From NCBI GenBank assembly GCA_964433645.1, contig CAYSSK010000012.1, positions 1 through 56,393 of the forward strand: DNA of 56,393 bases, written 5' to 3'. Position numbers and translations under genes: made by a program. Origin of the DNA: Desulfofustis sp964433645. Its GTDB lineage: Bacteria; Desulfobacterota; Desulfobulbia; Desulfobulbales; Desulfocapsaceae. The notes beneath the pieces were generated by a model that saw only the letters and a program-made list of their open reading frames with translations, made no database searches and was not told the origin of the DNA. This document shows positions 34,129 to 42,219 of the stretch, one piece after another. How positions within the stretch are numbered: position 1 is the first letter of the stretch; the number at the start of each line of letters is the position of its first letter.

Positions 34129-35151
34129 ATGCCGAAAAAGCGCAAACCGAATGGTCTGCAAGTCTGTGAGCAGTCCTATAAAAAAACAGCGAAAATCCGG
34201 CTCGAAGAATTCTGGAGCGTATTTGCCAAGGACGATTCCGTCCTCATCTGTATCAACGCCGATCCCGATGCTCTGGCCTGTGCGATGGCGATCAAGCGGT
34301 TGCTTCGTTACCGCGTCAAAAACTTAACGGTCGCTCATCCAAACGAGATCAGCCGACTCAACAATGTCGAGATGGTTGAACGGTTGCGGATCCCGCTGGA
34401 ACGGCTCGGCAACGTCAAGGTCTCCGATTACTCGAAGAAGGTCCTGGTCGATTCCCAGCCGAACCATCTGCCGGTATTTGAAAAAATCAAATTCGACGTG
34501 ATCATCGATCATCATCCCGTCACCAAGGACTGGGATGTCCCGTACGTCGATATCAGGCCCGATTATGGCGCCGCCTCGTCGATGTTGGTGGAATATCTGC
34601 GTGCCGCCAACATGAAACCGTCGACGGCGCTGGCCACTGCCCTTTTTTACGGCATCAAGGTCGACACTCAGGATTTCGAGAAGGAGGCGAGGTTGGCTGA
34701 CGGCATCTCGTTTCGCTATTTATTCGATCTGGCAAACCGCAACCTGGTAAGGAAATTCGAATTGACCGATTTGCGACGCAGCGAACTCAAATACTTCAGT
34801 ATTGCCCTGAACGAACTGCAATACTCGAAAGGCAAGCTCTACGCTCATATCGGCAAGGTTCGCAGTCCCGACGTGCTGGTGATCATTGCCGATTTCCTCA
34901 ACCACGTGTCGGACATCGACTGGGTTCTGGTATCGGGCATCCACAACGACAAGCTGGTGGTTATCTTCCGGTGTGACGGCTATCGGAAGAGTGCCGGCAA
35001 ACTGGCCGCCCAGGCGTTCGGGCAGATCGGTTCGGCCGGCGGGCACAAGGGATCGGCCCGGGCCGAGATACCGCTCAAGGCGTTGGAGATGACGGAATAT
35101 GACATCAACACCCAGACCCTGAAACGACTGACCATGCGCCATTTGCAATAA
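34129..35151 (+). CDS. DHH/DHHA1 family phosphoesterase (NrnA-like)
   Basis: 340 residues. The N-terminal DHH domain has INADPDALACAMA (first Asp motif), VDSQPNHLP and the naming motif IIDHHPV; the C-terminal DHHA1 domain closes with the substrate loop SAGGHKGSARAEIP. These are Mn-dependent phosphoesterases; NrnA members degrade nano-RNA, pApA or pAp. A basic, Lys-rich N-terminal extension of about 25 residues precedes the domain. A cyclic-dinucleotide turnover role is possible given the cyclase later in the window, but this is only inference. Confidence 0.85.
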   Translation: MPKKRKPNGLQVCEQSYKKTAKIRLEEFWSVFAKDDSVLICINADPDALACAMAIKRLLRYRVKNLTVAHPNEISRLNNVEMVERLRIPLERLGNVKVSDYSKKVLVDSQPNHLPVFEKIKFDVIIDHHPVTKDWDVPYVDIRPDYGAASSMLVEYLRAANMKPSTALATALFYGIKVDTQDFEKEARLADGISFRYLFDLANRNLVRKFELTDLRRSELKYFSIALNELQYSKGKLYAHIGKVRSPDVLVIIADFLNHVSDIDWVLVSGIHNDKLVVIFRCDGYRKSAGKLAAQAFGQIGSAGGHKGSARAEIPLKALEMTEYDINTQTLKRLTMRHLQ

Positions 35152-35259
35152 CGGTGCGCACGGTTCGGCGCCGGGCGGGGGTGCCGGTGGACGGGCAGGA
35201 TCTCGCGGAGCGCAAACGACCGGGTCTCCGGTCTGAACACGATCAGAACAAGGTGTGCG

Positions 35260-36513
35260 ATGCTCAAACCGACGACTTTGGCGATGATTCTGGCCGGTGG
35301 TCGAGCCGACGAACTGAACGTACTTACCTATTACCGCCCCAAGGCAGCCGTGCCCTTCGGCGGCTTTGCCCGAGTCATCGATTTTGCCTTGTCCAACCTG
35401 ATGAACTCCGGGATCAACAACGTCGCCATCCTCAGCCAGTATCGGAGCTACTCCCTGATCAACCATATCGGTACCGGCGCCGCCTGGGACATGATCGGCC
35501 GGTTCCGCGGCGCCTCGATTCTGCCACCCTTTATCGACTCCCAGCAGAACGACTGGTATCGCGGCTCTGCCGATGCGGTCTACAAGAACCTTGACTTTGT
35601 CCGCTATCATGCCCCGGAAGAGATTTTGATCCTGTCGGGTGACCATATCTACCAGATGGATTACCAGGAAGTCATTCAGTACCATCATGAAAAACAGGCG
35701 GACCTGACCGTGGTTTGCAAGCGGGTCGCGAAAAAACGGGCCTCACGGTTCGGCATGGCGGCCATCGACGATGAAGACGGCCGGCGCGGCGGCAAGGTCG
35801 TCAATTACCAGGAAAAGACGGTAAACCCCGAGGGCGAGTGGTCGTCGCTGACCGTTCTCTGCTTCCGGCCCGAGACGCTTTACCGGGTCCTGGAGGAGAA
35901 CCAGGCGGACAATTCTTTTGAATTCGGCCGGGACATCATTCCGCGGCTGATGAGTCAGGGAAAGCGTGTCTACGGCTACAAATATCACGGTTATTGGGGG
36001 TATACCCGAACAGTCGCCGAGTACTGGCAGGCCAACATGGATCTGCTCGGTTCGGAGCCGCTCATCGATATGGAGCGCTGGGGAATCCGTACCAACCTCG
36101 ATCACCGCAACCTGCGCGGGCATCAGCCGGCCTTGCTCGGCAGCGCGGCCAAGGTGACCAACAGCTTGATCTACAACGGCTGCTTTGTCGCCGGGACGGT
36201 CAAAAATTCCATCCTCTTCCCCGGCGTCCGGGTCGGGCCGGGTGCCGTCGTCGAGGATTCGGTTATCTTCTTCGACAACCATATCGGCGCCGACTGCCAC
36301 CTGCGCAAGACCATCGCCGATGTCAACACGACCTACGGCGCCGGGGTGACCATCGGCACGGAGGCAGATGGCGGCGCCGAAAACCTGACCGTGGTCGGTT
36401 GGAACAACCAGGTGCCGGCGGGCACGAATATCGGCTCCGGCGTTACCATCTCGCCCTATCTGGACGCGGGCAAGTGGCCGGCGGTGGTCGAGCCGGGGGA
36501 GGTGCTGTCATGA
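35260..36513 (+). CDS. GlgC-like nucleotidyltransferase, variant signature
   Basis: 417 residues with the glucose-1-phosphate adenylyltransferase layout: N-terminal nucleotidyltransferase domain and a C-terminal left-handed beta-helix (NSLIYNGCFVAGTVKNSILF repeats). The nucleotide-binding loop reads AGGRADELNVLTYYRPKAAV, where canonical GlgC has GGxGTRL; the Arg is Glu. The metal site LSGDHIYQMDY is kept, but the sugar-phosphate motif is YQEKT rather than EEKP. It overlaps the next, canonical paralog by 4 bases, suggesting a hetero-oligomer in which this is the regulatory subunit. Confidence 0.8.
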   Translation: MLKPTTLAMILAGGRADELNVLTYYRPKAAVPFGGFARVIDFALSNLMNSGINNVAILSQYRSYSLINHIGTGAAWDMIGRFRGASILPPFIDSQQNDWYRGSADAVYKNLDFVRYHAPEEILILSGDHIYQMDYQEVIQYHHEKQADLTVVCKRVAKKRASRFGMAAIDDEDGRRGGKVVNYQEKTVNPEGEWSSLTVLCFRPETLYRVLEENQADNSFEFGRDIIPRLMSQGKRVYGYKYHGYWGYTRTVAEYWQANMDLLGSEPLIDMERWGIRTNLDHRNLRGHQPALLGSAAKVTNSLIYNGCFVAGTVKNSILFPGVRVGPGAVVEDSVIFFDNHIGADCHLRKTIADVNTTYGAGVTIGTEADGGAENLTVVGWNNQVPAGTNIGSGVTISPYLDAGKWPAVVEPGEVLS

Positions 36514-37775
36514 GACGGGCGGCTGATGCACTCGTTCTGTTGCTGGCCGGCGGTGTCGGCAGCCGGCTCAACCTGCTGGTGGAAACCAGGGCCAAGCCGG
36601 CGGTGACCTTCGGCGGTATCTACCGCATCATCGATTTCAGCCTCAGCAACGTGATGAACTCAGGACTGACGAGGGTCGGCGTACTCACCCAATACAAGCC
36701 GCTGTCACTGATGGGGCACATCGGCACCGGCGAACCGTGGGATTTCACCGGGCGCAGCCGCGGCGTCAAGATTCTGCCGCCGCGCACCGGTATGAAGGAT
36801 TCCGACTGGTACCAGGGTACCGCCGACGCGGTCCGGAGAAATATCGACTTCATCGAGTCCAATCCGACCGATGAGATCCTCATGCTGTCGGGCGACCACA
36901 TCTATCACATGGACTTCGCCGCGATAATCGAGTACCACCGGTTCAAGAAGGCCGACATCACCGTCGGCATGATGGTGGTGCCGGAAAGCGAGATCCACCA
37001 GTTCGGGGCCGGTATCGTCAACGAGGACAACCGCGTCGTCGATTGGGAGGAAAAACCGCAGGTGCCGCGCACCAACCTGGCCTCGATGGGCATTTACGTG
37101 TTCGACCGGAACTATCTGCTCAAAACGCTGGCGCGGGACAAAAACGAAATCGACTTCGGCATGCACATCCTGCCCTGGGCGATTGAAAACGACAATGTCT
37201 TTGCCTATCCCTTCTATGGCTATTGGCGTGATGTCGGCACCATCCAGTCCTATTGGCAAGCCAATATGGACCTGCTCCGGCCGGAGAGCGGCATTTCCCC
37301 GGAAAAATGGCAGATCTGCACCAATGTCGAGGCCGAGGGACGGCGTGCCGACCGGCCGGCCGCCCGTTTCCTCGAGCATGCCGATGTCCACAATTCGCTT
37401 ATTTCCGCCGGCTGCATCATCAAAGGCACGGTCATCAATTCGGTACTGTCGCCGGGGGTGGTTGTCGAAGAAGGAGCCGTGGTGCGCGATTCGATCCTGT
37501 TCCGGGATTGCGTCGTGAAAAAGAACGCCCGACTCGACCTGGTCATCTCCGACAAACTGACCCGGTTCGGCGCCGGATGCGCCGTCGGTGTCGGCGATAA
37601 TCACGACATTCCCAACCGCCTCAACCCGAAGCATCTCTACACCGGCATCACCTTGATCGGCGAGTTTGCCAGAATCCCCGAAGGCATGCGAATCGGCCGC
37701 AATTGCACCGTCAGGTGTAATGCCACCAAAAAGATGTTTACCGTACCGATGCTGCAGGACGGCGAATCGCTCTGA
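36510..37775 (+). CDS. glgC: Glucose-1-phosphate adenylyltransferase
   Basis: 421 residues from ATG 36510. Makes ADP-glucose for glycogen. The pyrophosphorylase loop AGGVGSRLN and RAKPAVTFGGIYRIIDFSLSN are canonical, followed by LSGDHIYHMD (metal), DWEEKPQ with the glucose-1-P Lys, and ASMGIYVFD. Beta-helix domain at the C-terminus. The frame is open upstream into the first GlgC-like gene, but the ATGA overlap and homologous length fix the start. No other glycogen gene is nearby. Confidence 0.88.
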   Translation: MRRAADALVLLLAGGVGSRLNLLVETRAKPAVTFGGIYRIIDFSLSNVMNSGLTRVGVLTQYKPLSLMGHIGTGEPWDFTGRSRGVKILPPRTGMKDSDWYQGTADAVRRNIDFIESNPTDEILMLSGDHIYHMDFAAIIEYHRFKKADITVGMMVVPESEIHQFGAGIVNEDNRVVDWEEKPQVPRTNLASMGIYVFDRNYLLKTLARDKNEIDFGMHILPWAIENDNVFAYPFYGYWRDVGTIQSYWQANMDLLRPESGISPEKWQICTNVEAEGRRADRPAARFLEHADVHNSLISAGCIIKGTVINSVLSPGVVVEEGAVVRDSILFRDCVVKKNARLDLVISDKLTRFGAGCAVGVGDNHDIPNRLNPKHLYTGITLIGEFARIPEGMRIGRNCTVRCNATKKMFTVPMLQDGESL

Positions 37776-38032
37776 ACGGGAGCATCCAGACGACATCGAC
37801 GAAAAGCAGCCACACCACCCCCGCGGCGCGGCCAAACCGTCGTTGAACCATTGCCCGAATCGTACACGTGTTGCTCGGGCAGCGCTTGATGGTAGAAGAA
37901 GTTGCTGCTTGTCGACATTTCAGTTTTTATTTTCGCTCCCGTTACCCGGCCGAGGGGCGGGAGCGTCAAGGCTGTAGCTCAAGACTCAAGTACCCGGTAA
38001 TACACTGCGACTTATTCATCTTAGAGGGCTCT

Positions 38033-38371
38033 ATGGAAAAGGAAATTGGTTTTGAAATGGCTGCATCGAGTATCAGGTTCACCGGGCCTGCAAACCCGAA
38101 ACGTCACATGGCAGCCGCCGTTGCCTTGGGTGCCGAAACCCGGGGTGTCCGGGAAGAAGAAGCGGGCGAACTGCTGGCCGATACGATGATCGGTTATTTC
38201 AAGCGGTTCAATGTCCCGAACGGGCTCAAAGATGTTGGCTTCACCGAGGCCGATATTCCCAAACTCGTTGAAGGAACCCTGCCCCAGCATCGTGTAACCA
38301 AACTCTCTCCGCGCCCCGTCGGACCGGAAGAGTTGACGGAATTATTCAGGGGAGCGATGCAGTACTGGTAG
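38033..38371 (+). pseudogene. Hydroxyacid-oxoacid transhydrogenase with internal deletion
   Basis: 112 codons from ATG 38033 (AGAGGG at 38023-38028). Residues 1-16 (EIGFEMAASSIRF) match the extreme N-terminus of iron-dependent HOT/ADHFE1-type alcohol dehydrogenases. Residues from 17 (TGPANPKRHMAAAVALGAET through ADIPKLVEGTLPQHRVTKL) match the extreme C-terminus. Around 300 residues, including the NAD and iron-binding parts, are absent, with the frame preserved at about 38075-38083. The remaining protein lacks the catalytic core. Recognition is from family knowledge, not an alignment. Confidence 0.65.
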
Positions 38372-38672
38372 CAAAGAGGCCGAAGTCGAAAAGAGAATTC
38401 TTCAGCCGGATGAACCGTTTGCCCCAAGTGCCCAATGGGAGCGGAGCCCCTTATGAATAAAGGGTTTCAACAGAAAAAGTTGTAGATTATTTGCTTGAAG
38501 GTGATTATAGTCACCCCGGCTTCGCTATTGATATTCAATGGTTAGTTGGCCGAAAATGTCTCTTTATTCAACAGTTTGAGAATGGCGAGGAAACAACGCT
38601 GTTGGCCCGGCTTTGTCTCAAGTTTGTTTGTGGCACTCCATGTAGTATCTATAACTCATTGAAATCATTACA
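38372..38672 (+). other. Gene-free spacer before tRNA-Arg
   Basis: About 300 bases with no credible gene; the 63-codon frame at 38491 resembles nothing. A short inverted pair GGTGA/TCACC around 38498-38513 is the only structure noticed. The tRNA promoter presumably lies in the last 60 bases, where TATCTATAAC occurs near 38646-38655. Confidence 0.4.
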
Positions 38673-38748
38673 GCCCTCGTAGCTCAGTGGATAGAGCACA
38701 GGATTCCTAATCCTGGTGTCGCAAGTTCGATTCTTGCCGGGGGCACCA
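38673..38748 (+). tRNA. tRNA-Arg (anticodon CCU)
   Basis: 76 bases including encoded CCA. Acceptor GCCCTCG pairs with CGGGGGC (one G-U); D-stem GCTC/GAGC; anticodon stem CAGGA/TCCTG with loop TTCCTAA, giving anticodon CCT (reads AGG); T-arm GCAAG-TTCGATT-CTTGC. Its 3' half (from 38704) is duplicated at 48910-48955, marking it as the integration site of the island that follows. Confidence 0.97.
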
Positions 38749-38749
38749 A
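38704..38749 (+). repeat. attL: 46-bp direct repeat, island left end
   Basis: The segment beginning TTCCTAATCC in the anticodon loop and ending at the base after CCA is identical to 48910-48955. One copy completes the tRNA gene; the other is an orphan tRNA end. This is the classic product of tyrosine integrase insertion into a tRNA 3' half. Confidence 0.93.
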
Positions 38750-38864
38750 GCAACATTCCGATTTTGAAGCGAAAAAGACTACGATCCAATGAAATGACTT
38801 CTTTTAGTCCCTTATGTGTGTGGTAAATCATGTGTGAGCCAGTTTTCATTCTTAACTTCCGCTT

Positions 38865-39533
38865 TTATGTAAGTAGTCCGAGAGCTCTATCAAGTTTTTT
38901 CTTTATAAGAGGGAGCATGCTTGCAGCTAGATTATACACTTCTGTACTTCCCACTGCCGGCAGTCCATTATCGTCAGTAAATTTATCGGATGCATTTTGA
39001 TACGCTGCTTCAATTAATATTGGATGCTTACGTGAGTCAAACCCTCCGCTTATTAATGTGTTTAAGGTGGTTTTCCAAGTAGTACATTTTTCTATATGAT
39101 CCTTCACTAAGTCATCTGAAAAGAAGTGGTAATATAACCATACTTCAAAGCATGGATTACTGAGTGCGGTAAACCAGCCTTTCTCTGTTTTGCACTTCTT
39201 CATAGTTTCTAGAGCTTGAGGTAATCGAGAGTTTCGACTGTCTGGGTCTAAATCAAAAATAATCCATACCTCGTCTTCTTGGCGAAGCTCAAAATATGGA
39301 TCCTTTTCGTAATCATCGTTCAGTAAACAGCTTCTGGCAATAGATAACAATCCTGATGGTGAATTGTTTTCTGTTGGCTTAAGTTCATATATGCATATGT
39401 TAATCCTGGAATCAAGTTCTTCAAAAAACTTGAAATACTGGTATTCTCGTTTTACACCTTCACAAAAAATGAATATTTTTTTGGCATCTCTAGTGGGAGC
39501 TTCTCTTTTAAAAGCCCTATTCCTATATAACAT
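38865..39533 (-). CDS. RloB-like TOPRIM-fold protein (AbiLii-like)
   Basis: 222 residues. Motifs of the RloB family: IFIFCEGVKREYQYF with Glu25, the acidic IIFDLDPDS (Asp94 and Asp96), and SNPCFEVWLYYHF. The Glu plus DxD layout suggests a TOPRIM-like metal-binding nuclease fold. It follows an AAA ATPase on the same strand by 5 bases; the pair corresponds to RloA/RloB, first named in Campylobacter type I restriction loci, and to lactococcal AbiL phage abortive infection. AT-rich codon use sets it apart from the core genes. Confidence 0.8.
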   Translation of the reverse strand: MLYRNRAFKREAPTRDAKKIFIFCEGVKREYQYFKFFEELDSRINICIYELKPTENNSPSGLLSIARSCLLNDDYEKDPYFELRQEDEVWIIFDLDPDSRNSRLPQALETMKKCKTEKGWFTALSNPCFEVWLYYHFFSDDLVKDHIEKCTTWKTTLNTLISGGFDSRKHPILIEAAYQNASDKFTDDNGLPAVGSTEVYNLAASMLPLIKKKLDRALGLLT

Positions 39534-39538
39534 TATTT

Positions 39539-40891
39539 TTACTCGTGCCAGTTGAGATCTTTTAAGTTCCCTAAGAACGGTATCGAGCCATATCTCCCAC
39601 TTAAATAGCCTTTTCTGATATCTATAGTTTTGTGTTCCTTAAAATCGATGAGGGAATAGAGGTCTGTTGCACCGTCTAAATTCTTTTCCGTAAACCAAAT
39701 TTCATCTTGTCTAAAGATATTTTGGTCTAGCAGATTAGATTCATGAGTCGTAAATATTAATTGGCCTTTAGTTTTGTCGTCTAGAGAAAATTTTGTGATA
39801 AGTTCTTTTATTAGAAGTGGATGCAAGCTTCTTTCAATTTCATCAATCACAAATACTTTTTGCTCAGATATAACTTGCAGGAATGCTGGAATAAAGTCTA
39901 TTAGCCTAACGGTTCCATCCGATTCTTCTCTCATCAAAAAATTAACAGAATCGCCTCTGCTTCCCTTATGGCCAATATTAAGTTCTTTAACCCAAATTTC
40001 TCCATTATCTTTAAGTATTACCAGCTCGCCACCAGCATTGTCTAGCAAGCCTATCAATTTATTTGGAGAGTTTTCAACTTCCTTAATAATATCCTCATAA
40101 TCTCCGGAACGATCGTCTCCAAAAAATTCTCTGAATGGTTTTTTATCGGTGGACAAAGATGTAATGCCTAGATCAAATGAAGAAAGGATATCTTCAGCAT
40201 AATGCTTAAGTTTTTCGTCAGTATCAATTCTATGAGCGAAAGCAGAATATTTGGAATGAGGGGTAATTATGCGTAAGGTGTCGTCGAACCACTTATATGC
40301 CTTTTGTATATCCTTAAAGTATTTATTGTCCCTTTTTGATAAAAGCTTTATCACTAGTTTGTTGGGTTTTACGAATTCTTCAAGGAGAACGGATTTAAGA
40401 ACTTGATTTTTTTCAATACTTTCAAATTCCTTTGAAAATGATATTTTTGTTTTTCCTTTTTTATCTGTTTTACGTTCATAAACAAGCTTGTCAGGTTGTT
40501 TGCCCTTGCCTGACAAGTATAACTCTTCAATCGCTATTCTGTTATCTGTAACTTTTATGCCATAATAAAAAACAGAATCTTCTTGTATAAATTCTACAAA
40601 AAGCAATTGGTCTTTTGTTTGTTTCTCTCGTTTGAGTTTGAATCTTTTGCTCGTGATTATAGATAATAACTCATCATCCAGGACAAGTTGCTGTAGATAG
40701 TGTAGAGAATTTACCAAATTTGATTTACCCGCCCCGTTCGCTCCGTAAATGGATGACATTTTAAGAATGCTTAGGCCATTTAGGTTATAATTGTGGTGCG
40801 TTAGAGTTTTAAATCGTGTGTTGGCAATGGTGGTAAACTCTTTTAACTCTCCAAAGGAAAGAATATTATTAACAGCAAACCTTACAAGCAT
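39539..40891 (-). CDS. RloA-like AAA ATPase (AbiLi-like)
   Basis: 450 residues. An ABC/SMC-type ATPase: it starts MLVRFAVNNILSFGE, has Walker A GANGAGKSN (residues 50-58) and a late Walker B in VFVIDEIERSLHP, then FTTHESNLLD as H-loop, typical of OLD/RloA ATPases. It should sense an invader or DNA end and activate the RloB-like partner. The promoter region is the 147-base gap upstream, which contains separated TTCACGT/ACGTGAA repeats. Confidence 0.82.
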   Translation of the reverse strand: MLVRFAVNNILSFGELKEFTTIANTRFKTLTHHNYNLNGLSILKMSSIYGANGAGKSNLVNSLHYLQQLVLDDELLSIITSKRFKLKREKQTKDQLLFVEFIQEDSVFYYGIKVTDNRIAIEELYLSGKGKQPDKLVYERKTDKKGKTKISFSKEFESIEKNQVLKSVLLEEFVKPNKLVIKLLSKRDNKYFKDIQKAYKWFDDTLRIITPHSKYSAFAHRIDTDEKLKHYAEDILSSFDLGITSLSTDKKPFREFFGDDRSGDYEDIIKEVENSPNKLIGLLDNAGGELVILKDNGEIWVKELNIGHKGSRGDSVNFLMREESDGTVRLIDFIPAFLQVISEQKVFVIDEIERSLHPLLIKELITKFSLDDKTKGQLIFTTHESNLLDQNIFRQDEIWFTEKNLDGATDLYSLIDFKEHKTIDIRKGYLSGRYGSIPFLGNLKDLNWHE

Positions 40892-41038
40892 GATTTTTCC
40901 CTCTTGAGTGAAGATTTCACGTTAGTCTTCTTCAGTCTGGCACTTATTTTGGAAAAATACAAGGTTTCTTTCCTTTTTACGTGAAAAGTTCACCGATGGT
41001 GCCTGGGCACATCTTGCTTCCTTAATAATGTTGACTAC

Positions 41039-42077
41039 CTACTCTTTCGCATAGATCCTAGCCCTTTGATACCTCTCAATTGCTTTCATCTTTGCACTTC
41101 CGATTGAATGAATATATCCCTCAGTTGTTTTACGGTTTTCGTGACCAAGGAGTTCTTGAATGTGAGATACTGGGATTCCTATACTTTCCATGAAACTTGC
41201 ACCAGCATGTCTTAACGGATGAAAACGGAAATATCTCACCCCGGCTTTTTTGCACAAGGATTTCATAAACTTCTTCCTGTCTCTATATGGGCCAATTATT
41301 ACCTTGCCTTGATTTTTTGAATAGAATCGATGCCAGAAAACCCATTTGACCAAAGTATGTCTTGAGTCATACCGCTGCCTGAGAACTCCGAAGAGATCAT
41401 CAGTCATCGGTATGACTCGGGGTGTCTTTGTGCCGCAGTTTCTTCTTTCTTGTGTATAGAATTACCGTCTTGTTATCAAAATCAATATCATCCCAGGTCA
41501 GGTTGTTTATTTCCCTCGATCGAGCAAAGGTGTCACGAAGGCACCACAAATAATCTCTTTGGTCAGTTGTGGCTTCTCTGAATACCTTGTCAATGTCCCC
41601 AGCTGGTGGGACATATACTGGTCGCTTAGCTACCCTGAGCATATCGACTTTGGAAGCAGGGTTGTCGGTGATATAACCTTTACTCAGTCCCCAAGAGAAG
41701 AGAGAACGAAGATACCGCAGTTCTTTATTCGCAGTTTGATTAGAGATTTTGCTTCTCTCATCCCGAAGTCTTGTAATTAACTCGATTGTGATCTCGGAGC
41801 AAGTCAATCCTGACCAATCCTTAACCCAGCGTCGAGCATGATAAAGCGTATCCATATAGTGATCATGTGAGAGACGCTGCTTGACTTCATCTAGCCTCAG
41901 TTCAACCAGATCCAAAAAGGCCATGCCTGTCGATTTTGGCCTTTCCAGATAGTCTTTCATCTTCTGTGCGGCCTTTTCTGCCTCCCGTTTGATCTTGAAG
42001 AACGCTTGTGTGTACCTCTCGCCCTTCCGCATGAAGTCGAATCTCCACCCCTTCTTCTCCACAAAATAAACGGTCAT
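41039..42077 (-). pseudogene. Tyrosine integrase, frameshifted
   Basis: Starts at ATG 42077 (MTVYFVEKKGWRFDFMRKGE) with AGGAG a few bases upstream. The first frame runs to 41400 and covers the arm-binding, core-binding and early catalytic region with the first Arg (TFARSREINNLTW). It then stops with a wrong tail (LRHKDTPSHTDD). The second frame, open from 41407, continues PRVIPMTDDLF and holds HPLRHAGASF, LGHENRKTTEGY with the Tyr nucleophile. One base gained or lost near 41415-41435 would join them. All catalytic residues survive, so the break is recent or a sequencing error. Confidence 0.85.
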
Positions 42078-42219
42078 ATAAAATCTCCTTTGGTGGGAGG
42101 AAGACCCTCCCACCAATTTTCACGCCATAGAGTTTTTAGTAATTCTTGCTAACCCAGGCCAAGCTTTGGTTGAACATCTTGGCAATGTCGGCAGGCTTTA
42201 GGGGCTTTTGGTCAGGCAT
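42078..42219 (-). pseudogene. AlpA/Xis-type excisionase with in-frame stop
   Basis: From ATG 42219 the frame reads MPDQKPLKPADIAKMFNQSL then AWVSKNY, a winged-helix excisionase start. A TAA at 42138-42136 follows, after which the same frame continues KLYGVKIGGRVFLPPKEILYD, the expected wing. The stop cuts the protein after the recognition helix. The ATG overlaps the end of the upstream replication-type gene by 8 bases, and the int start lies inside the 3' part. The 3' limit given is arbitrary. Confidence 0.6.
42090..42116 (-). promoter_or_regulatory. 11-bp hairpin abutting the integrase ribosome-binding site
   Basis: Read on the minus strand, TTGGTGGGAGG (42116-42106) pairs perfectly with CCTCCCACCAA (42100-42090) around loop GTCTT. 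The AGGAG of int begins at once after the 3' arm. It could limit int translation unless ribosomes from xis open it. Confidence 0.55.

Noticed and set aside
38491..38682. 63-codon frame just before the tRNA
   Set aside because: Runs into the tRNA gene and has no known relatives.
41410..41435. Programmed frameshift in the integrase
   Set aside because: No slippery heptamer or following structure is visible at the junction; mutation or read error is more likely.
42136..42138. Recoding of the TAA in xis
   Set aside because: TAA is not used for selenocysteine or pyrrolysine; a plain nonsense lesion is simpler.
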